This document shows, piece after piece, positions 43,305-48,229 of a stretch of 48,229 nt of DNA. The stretch is from Pseudomonadota bacterium (GTDB lineage: Bacteria; Pseudomonadota; Alphaproteobacteria; Rhizobiales; Rhizobiaceae). The stretch lies in assembly GCA_023419535.1 (NCBI GenBank), contig JAEZXX010000038.1, positions 1 to 48,229 of the forward strand, given 5' to 3'. Each line of letters opens with the position of its first letter. Positions within the stretch are counted from its first letter, which is position 1. The position numbers and the translations under genes were made by a program. A model generated the notes under the pieces. It saw nothing but the letters and a program-made list of their open reading frames with translations. It ran no database searches and was not told the origin of the DNA.

Positions 43305-44239
43305 CGCACCACCGCCGCGATGTCGTCGACGTCCGGAGCGGCGTCGATCAGTCCGCTCGTCGCCATGAACGCGCCGAAGCGTTCGTAGCGCCCGCGGTCA
43401 AGCGCGGCGGGGCGCTTGGCGAAGCGCGGCAGCGTGTCGATCCAGGCCTGACGGTTGAGTTCGTCGTCGAGGTCCGGATAGGCCTGGGTGTAGAGATCGA
43501 ACGCCTCGTCCGGATGGTTGGTGAGGTAGAGCGTCGCGCGCTCCACCGCCGAGAGGAAGCGCGGCAGGCGGTCGTCGCCGATCAAATCGTCATGCGTGAC
43601 GTAGATCAGCTCGTCATAGGCCGGCACGCCGTGCTCCTCGACGAAGAAGGCGCGCCCCTCACCGCCCGCCAGACGAATCTGGGTGAGCTCGAAATTGCGG
43701 TAGGCGCCGACGGACGCGTCCACCTGCCCCGTCATCAGGGAGGTGGTCAGCGCGAAATTGACGTTGATCATCTCGACGTCGTCGCGGGTGAGGCCGACCG
43801 AGTCCAGCATGCGCAGAAGAAGTCCATCCTCGAAGCCGGCGACGGAATAGCCGATCCGTCGGCCCTTCAGGTCCGCGAGAGTCTGCACCGGCCCGTCCTT
43901 CAGGACCGTGACCGTGTTCAACGGCGTCTCCACCAGAGTGCCGAACCATTTCAGCGGCAGCGCGGCCTGATGGTCGAGGTAGAGATTGGGCTGGTAGTGG
44001 ATCGCGACGTCCGCCTGACGGGCGGCGACGAGACGCGGCGGTGCGGAGGGGTCGGTCGGCGGAATGAGCGTCACCTCCAGCCCCTCGTCCGCGAAGTAGC
44101 CGAGCTGATCGGCGACGACGAGCGGCGCGTGGTCCGGGTTCACGAACCATTCGAGAAGGACGGTGAGCTCGTCCGTCTCCTGCGCGGCCACGGGCGCGGC
44201 GAAGAGAAGCGTGGTCGCGGCGAGAGCGGTGCGGAGCAT
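43301..44239 (-). CDS. thiY: Thiamine-precursor (HMP) ABC transporter binding protein ThiY
   Basis: A 312-residue NMT1/THI5-like periplasmic protein. The signal peptide covers residues 1-19 (FAAPVAAQ). Family blocks are VLLEWFVNPDHAPLVVADQLGYF, VAARQADVAIHYQPN, and GRRIGYSVAGFEDGLLLRML, the last a ThiY-type ligand block. The ATG at 44239 has AAGGA 8 bases before; an earlier ATG at 44263 would lengthen the leader. ThiY proteins bind formylaminopyrimidine or HMP. It sits between permease thiX and thiM under the TPP riboswitch. Confidence 0.9.
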   Translation of the reverse strand: MLRTALAATTLLFAAPVAAQETDELTVLLEWFVNPDHAPLVVADQLGYFADEGLEVTLIPPTDPSAPPRLVAARQADVAIHYQPNLYLDHQAALPLKWFGTLVETPLNTVTVLKDGPVQTLADLKGRRIGYSVAGFEDGLLLRMLDSVGLTRDDVEMINVNFALTTSLMTGQVDASVGAYRNFELTQIRLAGGEGRAFFVEEHGVPAYDELIYVTHDDLIGDDRLPRFLSAVERATLYLTNHPDEAFDLYTQAYPDLDDELNRQAWIDTLPRFAKRPAALDRGRYERFGAFMATSGLIDAAPDVDDIAAVVR

Positions 44240-44267
44240 GGCGGGTCCTTCGAAGCGGATCATGGGG

Positions 44268-45119
44268 TCAGCCCTCCTTCGCCCAGGGGACGAGGAGGTC
44301 GGCGAGCTGGTCGACGGCAAAGCGCAGGAGCAGCGTCAGGACCGCGAGGATGATGATGACGGCGAAGAGCACGTCCGTCTGGACCCGCGCGTTCGCCTGC
44401 AGCATCACGAAGCCGAGCCCGGCCGAGGCTCCGACCCACTCGCCGATGACGGCGCCGAGCGGAGCGACGGGCGCGGCGACGCGAAGGCCGGAGACGAGGC
44501 CTGGCAGGCCGAGCGGCACGCGGATGCGCCAGAGCACCCGCCAGCGTGAGGCGCCGAGAAGCTCGGCCGATTCCAGGATCTCCTTCTCCGTCCGGCGCAG
44601 CCCGTCGGCGAAGGCGGAGGCGACGGGAAAGAAGATGATGAGGGCGGCCATCACGACCTTGGAGGCCATGCCGAAGCCGAACCAGAGGACGAGGAGCGGC
44701 GCGACGGCAAAGACGGGCAGGGCCTGAATGACGAGGATGACGGGCCAGGCGAACTGCATGGCACCGGGGATCGCGGCGACGAGAAGCGCGATCGCGATGC
44801 CGGCGGCGGACCCGAGCGCGAGGCCGAGCACGATCTCGGCCAGCGTCACCCCCGCATGGCCGAGAAAGTAGTCGTATCGCGCGACCAGCGTCTCGAAGAC
44901 GGTCACCGGGGCCGGCAGGATGAAGGGCGGGGGCGCGAAGACGGAGACCCAGAGCTGCCAGAGCGCGAGCACCGCCCCGAAGCCGACGACGACGCTGAGC
45001 ACGACCTGAAGGGGCCTCGACGATTCGACGGATCGACCGCGACGCGATGGCCGAAGCGTTTCGCCCGGCCCGTGGGACGCCGGCGCAAACGCGCTCGTCT
45101 GGCTGGAAGTAATGCTCAC
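44268..45119 (-). CDS. thiX: Thiamine-precursor ABC transporter permease ThiX
   Basis: A 283-residue SsuC/ThiX-type permease. Five to six membrane segments follow a polar N-terminus of about 35 residues; the EAA-type loop is ESAELLGASRWRVLWRIRVPLGLP, and the family block is GEWVGASAGLGFVMLQA. The start is GTG at 45119, 5 bases after the P1 helix of the TPP riboswitch, so the ribosome site AGGAA is inside the riboswitch. No ABC ATPase (ThiZ) gene is in the operon; the ATPase must be encoded elsewhere or shared. Confidence 0.9.
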   Translation of the reverse strand: MSITSSQTSAFAPASHGPGETLRPSRRGRSVESSRPLQVVLSVVVGFGAVLALWQLWVSVFAPPPFILPAPVTVFETLVARYDYFLGHAGVTLAEIVLGLALGSAAGIAIALLVAAIPGAMQFAWPVILVIQALPVFAVAPLLVLWFGFGMASKVVMAALIIFFPVASAFADGLRRTEKEILESAELLGASRWRVLWRIRVPLGLPGLVSGLRVAAPVAPLGAVIGEWVGASAGLGFVMLQANARVQTDVLFAVIIILAVLTLLLRFAVDQLADLLVPWAKEG

Positions 45120-45124
45120 CTTGG

Positions 45125-45222
45125 CCCGTTCCTACGCCGGCATGACCCGGATCAGGTTCAAGGGTTCGGCATCGGCCATCTCAGCGCCGGTTCCGCGAAC
45201 GGAAAAAGGCGCACCCCTCGGA
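45125..45222 (-). promoter_or_regulatory. TPP riboswitch (THI element)
   Basis: On the minus strand the conserved THI parts follow in order: AGGGGTGC at 45211-45219, CTGAGA, ACCC, the signature GAACCTGATCCGGGTCATGC and CCGGCGTAGGAA. Short P1 arms TCCG and CGGG close the element. Its end is 5 bases before the thiX start codon, so ligand binding should bury the ribosome site and lower expression of the operon when TPP is plentiful. Confidence 0.95.
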
Positions 45223-45230
45223 TGCATCGA

Positions 45231-45259
45231 TCCATGAAGGCGCGGCGCGGGCCTGTCAA
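45231..45259 (-). promoter_or_regulatory. Candidate promoter of the thiamine operon
   Basis: A perfect -35 hexamer TTGACA (45254-45259, minus strand) stands 17-18 bases before a weak -10 (CATGGA/ATGGAT), giving a start near 45224, right at the 5' edge of the riboswitch. Confidence 0.5.
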
Positions 45260-45281
45260 GCGCCCGGCCTCGGCCCGCGCC

Positions 45282-45911
45282 TCAAGGACGGAACGTCGCG
45301 GTGCGCCAGCCGAACCAGAGGAAGACCAAGCCGGCGGAGGCCTTGAGGGTCCGCACGAAACGATGGCTCCGCATCAGGCTCCCCGTCCGGTTCAGCAGGA
45401 GGACGATCGCGGAGAACCAGATGACGTTGGCCAGGGCGTGGATCGTCGTCAGCGCATAGCCGACCTCCGCGATGCCGGCGCCCGAGCCGGCAAACTGCGG
45501 GAAGACGGAAAGGTAGAACAGCGCGACCTTCGGGTTCAGCGCGTTGGTGACGAAACCCTCGAGCGCGGCGATGCGAAGCCGCCTCGGACGGGCAGGCGCC
45601 GTGACGGCGGGTTTCAGCCCGCCGCGCCAGGCTTCGAAAAGCGCCTTGAGACCGATGTAAACGAGATAGGCCGCGCCCAGCATCTTCACGACGAGGAAGG
45701 CCTCGGCCGAGCGCACGAGAAGCGCCGAAAGGCCGAAGATCGCCAGCGTCGCGTGCAGATAGAAGGCCGCCGCGAAGCCGGCGATGTTGGCGAAGCCGGC
45801 CAGCCGGCCGGAGGTCGGGACGGTCTTGAGGATGAGGACGCCGTTCGGACCCGGGGTCATCACGAAGAGCATCGCGACGAAGGCGAAGCTCGTCAGGGTC
45901 GCGAAGGTCAT
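45282..45911 (-). CDS. LysE/RhtB family amino acid exporter
   Basis: A 209-residue inner-membrane exporter with six predicted membrane segments. The LysE signature MTPGPNGVLILKT is near residue 18, with the NALNPKVALFYLSVFPQF block near 125. The ATG at 45911 is preferred because GGAG lies 7 bases upstream; one two codons earlier (45917) is too close to it. Substrate unknown (lysine, threonine, homoserine or others). It lies just downstream of the aminotransferase gene with a 22-base gap and may be its partner, moving amino compounds out. Confidence 0.9.
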   Translation of the reverse strand: MTFATLTSFAFVAMLFVMTPGPNGVLILKTVPTSGRLAGFANIAGFAAAFYLHATLAIFGLSALLVRSAEAFLVVKMLGAAYLVYIGLKALFEAWRGGLKPAVTAPARPRRLRIAALEGFVTNALNPKVALFYLSVFPQFAGSGAGIAEVGYALTTIHALANVIWFSAIVLLLNRTGSLMRSHRFVRTLKASAGLVFLWFGWRTATFRP

Positions 45912-45933
45912 CCCCATTCTCCCTTCGAGGCGC

Positions 45934-47280
45934 TCAGTTCAGCGCGCGCAGCACGTCGCGCAGCGTGTCGACGATCTCGCCGACCTGGCTTTCGGAGATC
46001 ATCAGCGGCGGCGAGAGCGCAATGATGTCGCCCGTGGTGCGGATCAGGAGCCCGCGCTCGTAGGCGTCGAGGAAGGCGGAGAAGGCGCGCTTGGTCGGGT
46101 GGCCCGCGATCGGCGCGAGCTCCACCGCCCCGATCAGGCCGACGGTGCGGATGTCGGTGACGTACGGCTCGCCCTTCAAGGTGTGCAGCGCGTCGGCGAA
46201 GACGGGCGTCATGGCCTTGGCGCGCTCGAACAGGCCCTCCTCGGCATAGGTGTCGAGCGTCGCGAGGCCGGCGGCGGCGGCGATCGGATTGCCGGAATAG
46301 GTGTAGCCGTGGGCGAACTCGATGAGGTTCTCGGCCCCGTTCATGAAGGCGTCGTGTATCTCGCCGCGCACGAAGACCGCGCCCATCGGGATGACGCCGT
46401 TGGTCAGGCCCTTGGCCGTCGTCATCAGGTCCGGCACGACGCCGAAGCGGTCGGCCGCGAAGGGCTCGCCGAGACGGCCGAAGCCGGTGATGACCTCGTC
46501 GAAGATGAGGAGGATGCCGTGCGCGTCGCAATGCTCGCGAAGGCGTTTCAGATAGCCGGCGGGCGGCGGCAGAACGCCGGTGGAGCCCGCGACCGGCTCC
46601 ACGATCACCGCGGCGATGGTGGACGGATCGTGCAGCTGGGCGATGCGCAGGAGGTCGTCGGCGAGCTCGGCCCCGTGCTCGGGCTCCTCGCGCGAATAGG
46701 GGTTGCGGACGGGGTCGTGCGTGTGGCGCATGTGGTCGACGCCGGTCAGCAGCGTGCCGAACATCTTGCGGTTGCCGACGATGCCGCCGACCGAGATGCC
46801 GCCGAAATTGACGCCGTGATAGCCGCGCTCGCGGCCGATCAGGCGGAAGCGCGAGCCTTCGCCGCGCGCCCGGTGATAGGCGAGCGCGATCTTCAGCGCC
46901 GTCTCGACGGATTCGGAGCCCGAATTGGTGAAGAAGACGTGGTCGAGCGGGGACGGCGCCAGCGCCGTCAGCCGCGAGGCGAACTCGAAGGCCTTGGGAT
47001 GGCCCATCTGGAAGGCCGGGGCGTAGTCCAGCTCACCCGCCTGCCTCGCGATCGCCTCGGTGATCTTCGGTCGGCAATGTCCGGCGTTGACGCACCAGAG
47101 CCCCGCCGTGCCGTCCAGCACCTGCCGGCCGTCGGCGGTCGTGTAGTGCATGTCTTTCGCGCCGACGAAGAGCCGGGGATCCTTCTTGAACTGCCGGTTC
47201 GCCGAGAACGGCATCCAGAAGGCTTCGAGATTGTTCGGCGCGACCGCACCGCCCGCCGGGGGCCTCGACATCTCGTTCAT
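45934..47280 (-). CDS. aptA: Omega-amino acid:pyruvate aminotransferase (class III, AptA-like)
   Basis: A 448-residue PLP enzyme. The PLP lysine is in MTTAKGLTNGVIPMGAV (about residue 288), with the IFDEVITGFGRLG block near 258 and FFTNSGSESVETALKIAL near 118. The N-terminal LEAFWMPFSANRQFKKDPRL is typical of beta-alanine:pyruvate and omega-amino acid aminotransferases. It transfers the amino group of beta-alanine or similar amines to pyruvate, giving alanine. The adjacent LysE exporter suggests amino acid excretion. The exact amine donor is unproven. Confidence 0.92.
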   Translation of the reverse strand: MNEMSRPPAGGAVAPNNLEAFWMPFSANRQFKKDPRLFVGAKDMHYTTADGRQVLDGTAGLWCVNAGHCRPKITEAIARQAGELDYAPAFQMGHPKAFEFASRLTALAPSPLDHVFFTNSGSESVETALKIALAYHRARGEGSRFRLIGRERGYHGVNFGGISVGGIVGNRKMFGTLLTGVDHMRHTHDPVRNPYSREEPEHGAELADDLLRIAQLHDPSTIAAVIVEPVAGSTGVLPPPAGYLKRLREHCDAHGILLIFDEVITGFGRLGEPFAADRFGVVPDLMTTAKGLTNGVIPMGAVFVRGEIHDAFMNGAENLIEFAHGYTYSGNPIAAAAGLATLDTYAEEGLFERAKAMTPVFADALHTLKGEPYVTDIRTVGLIGAVELAPIAGHPTKRAFSAFLDAYERGLLIRTTGDIIALSPPLMISESQVGEIVDTLRDVLRALN

Positions 47281-47302
47281 CCGTCCGTCTCCTCGCAGGG
47301 GC

Positions 47303-47321
47303 CGCGCCCGGTCGGGGCGCG
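47303..47321 (-). terminator. Hairpin between DUF2934 gene and aminotransferase
   Basis: CGCGCCC pairs with GGGCGCG across a 5-base loop, about 45 bases after the DUF2934 stop. It has no T-tract. Confidence 0.35.
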
Positions 47322-47365
47322 ACCCACGCTAGAGGGACGCGGTCGAGGCGGTCAAGCGATCGCGC

Positions 47366-47698
47366 TCACCGGCGTCGGCGCGGCGCTCCGCCGGGCCCTT
47401 CCTGACCCGGAGGCGTCTCCTTGGCGATGTCGGCGGCCTTCGCCCGCGAGGGCGCGCCGCCCTCCTCCCCGAGATCGGTGAGACCCGGCACCTCGCCGTG
47501 GCTGGTGGCCGCGATCGCCGGCTCGATCGGCTCGGAGACCGTCTCCTCGACCGGCTTGAGGGCCGCCTGCCCGGCACCCTCCTCGAGCGCCACGATCTCG
47601 CGGGCTTCGGTCCAATGGCTCTCGTGCCGCCCCTCGGGGCGCCCTTCGGCCTCCCAGAGCTGATGGGCCTTGCGGCGGATCTTCTCGTCCTCGTCCAT
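47366..47698 (-). CDS. DUF2934 domain protein
   Basis: A 110-residue cytoplasmic protein. The DUF2934 block is at the N-terminus: KIRRKAHQLWEAEGRPEG followed by HESHWTEAREIVALEE (about residues 5-42). The rest is disordered-looking, rich in glutamate, alanine and proline, ending in a run of arginines. The ATG at 47698 has GGAGG 8 bases before, so it is preferred to the ATG at 47713. The function of DUF2934 is unknown; it is abundant in Rhizobiales. It follows a tiny membrane peptide gene. Confidence 0.85.
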   Translation of the reverse strand: MDEDEKIRRKAHQLWEAEGRPEGRHESHWTEAREIVALEEGAGQAALKPVEETVSEPIEPAIAATSHGEVPGLTDLGEEGGAPSRAKAADIAKETPPGQEGPGGAPRRRR

Positions 47699-47715
47699 GG
47701 CTTGCGCCTCCATTC

Positions 47716-47802
47716 TCAGAAGATGAGGGCCAGGAGGCCGATGACGACGAGAAGCCCGATGACGAAGATCACACCGATCGTGCTGGCGAGAAATCTGAAC
47801 AT
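47716..47802 (-). CDS. Putative 28-residue single-span membrane peptide
   Basis: A very short frame beginning MFRFLASTIGVIFVIG and ending LLALIF, almost wholly hydrophobic from residue 9 to the end. AAAGG lies about 10 bases before the ATG at 47802. It ends 17 bases before the DUF2934 start, so the two are probably co-transcribed. The composition is much more hydrophobic than random high-GC frames would give. It resembles small membrane peptides common in Rhizobiales, by pattern only. Confidence 0.6.
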   Translation of the reverse strand: MFRFLASTIGVIFVIGLLVVIGLLALIF

Positions 47803-47866
47803 GCCCTGCAACCTTTCATGCGGCCGACGGCACCGGCGACGGGGGTCGCGGGGTCGTCTTTGCCGC

Positions 47867-48229
47867 TCAACTAGCGGGGCGGCCCTCGCCGTCGATGTCC
47901 CCGCCCTCCCCCGCGACGACCTCCGGCGCGACGGCGGCCGTCACCGGCAGGCCCCGGGCCCGCTCGCGCATCAAGATGAACAGACCCGAGGCGATGATAA
48001 GCCCGGCGCCGATGAAGAGCGGCACGGTCGGACGGTCGCCGAAGATGAGGACGCCGTAGACGATCGCCCAGACGATCAGCGTGTACTGGAAGGGCACGAC
48101 CGCAGAGGCCTCCGCGACGGCGAGCGAACGGTTCACGCAGACATGGGCGACCATGGAGACGAGGCCGAGCAGGCAGAGCGCGGCGAGTCCGCCCGCGTCC
48201 GGGCTCGTCCAGGCGAAGGGCGCCAGGAC
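47867..48229 (-). CDS. EamA/DMT family transporter (C-terminal part)
   Basis: Only the last 120 residues are in the window; the gene continues past the right edge. Three to four membrane segments are visible, with the EamA repeat pattern VAEASAVVPFQYTLIVWAIVYGVLIFGDRPT and a final segment LFIGAGLIIASGLFIL, then a hydrophilic tail. It is probably an inner-membrane drug/metabolite carrier of RhaT/YdcZ-like ten-segment type. The substrate is unknown. The long tail after the last segment (about 35 residues) is unusual but not unique. Confidence 0.85.
   Translation of the reverse strand, partial: VLAPFAWTSPDAGGLAALCLLGLVSMVAHVCVNRSLAVAEASAVVPFQYTLIVWAIVYGVLIFGDRPTVPLFIGAGLIIASGLFILMRERARGLPVTAAVAPEVVAGEGGDIDGEGRPAS

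Overview
The window is high-GC DNA from an alphaproteobacterium, most likely Hyphomicrobiales (Rhizobiales). The evidence is the gene content (class III LeuD/LeuB, ImuA-ImuB-DnaE2, BrnT/BrnA, YejF-like fused peptide ABC ATPase, DUF2934), an alphaproteobacterial LexA box (GAAC-N7-GAAC), frequent GTG/TTG starts and ATGA/TGATG gene junctions. No rRNA, tRNA, insertion sequence, prophage or CRISPR array was seen. The species was not identified.

Layout. 1-143 (+): the 3' end of a phosphonate permease gene. It converges on a complete phnD-phnC-phnE-phnE operon (244-3728, -), whose promoter carries a four-unit Pho box. 3952-8095 (-): an OmpA-like lipoprotein, a TerB-like membrane protein, a Rieske/FAD oxidoreductase and asd. 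8614-12141 (+): an MHS-type MFS carrier and a BCCT betaine/choline carrier. 12204-13988 (-): leuB and leuD. 14195-16091: DUF1737 and DUF2459 genes (+), then an isochorismatase-fold hydrolase and a zincin (-). 16251-22410 (+): the SOS mutagenesis cassette imuA-imuB-dnaE2 behind a LexA box. 22570-27610 (+): a small membrane protein, then frmA, a BrnT/BrnA toxin-antitoxin pair with a coupled GNAT gene, fghA and gnd. 27629-33170 (-): a peptide/nickel-type ABC importer, with a GntR/FCD regulator divergent from it (33691-34347). 34354-38153 (-): sulfate importer sbp-cysT-cysW-cysA. 38301-45119 (-): a TPP-riboswitch-led thiamine salvage operon thiX-thiY-thiM-thiE-thiD that runs into a TRAP transporter (fused QM subunit, then the P subunit). 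45282-48229 (-): a LysE exporter, an omega-amino acid:pyruvate aminotransferase, a DUF2934 protein, a 28-residue membrane peptide and the 3' end of a DMT/EamA carrier.

Functionally the window is dominated by nutrient capture (phosphonate, peptide, sulfate, thiamine precursors, betaine) under readable control elements: Pho box, TPP riboswitch and LexA box. In two ABC importers (phosphonate and sulfate) a strong intrinsic terminator sits directly after the binding-protein gene and before the permease/ATPase genes, presumably to set subunit stoichiometry.

The most promising possible novelty is the thiamine operon. It encodes the ABC permease and binding protein but no ATPase, and it continues with almost no gap into a complete TRAP transporter that may therefore be a riboswitch-controlled carrier for a thiamine-related compound. 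Other points of interest are the near-identical convergent phnE ends, the toxin-antitoxin/acetyltransferase insertion inside the formaldehyde-detoxification genes, a perfect inverted repeat that can hide a ribosome binding site, and two very short unannotated-type membrane peptide genes.
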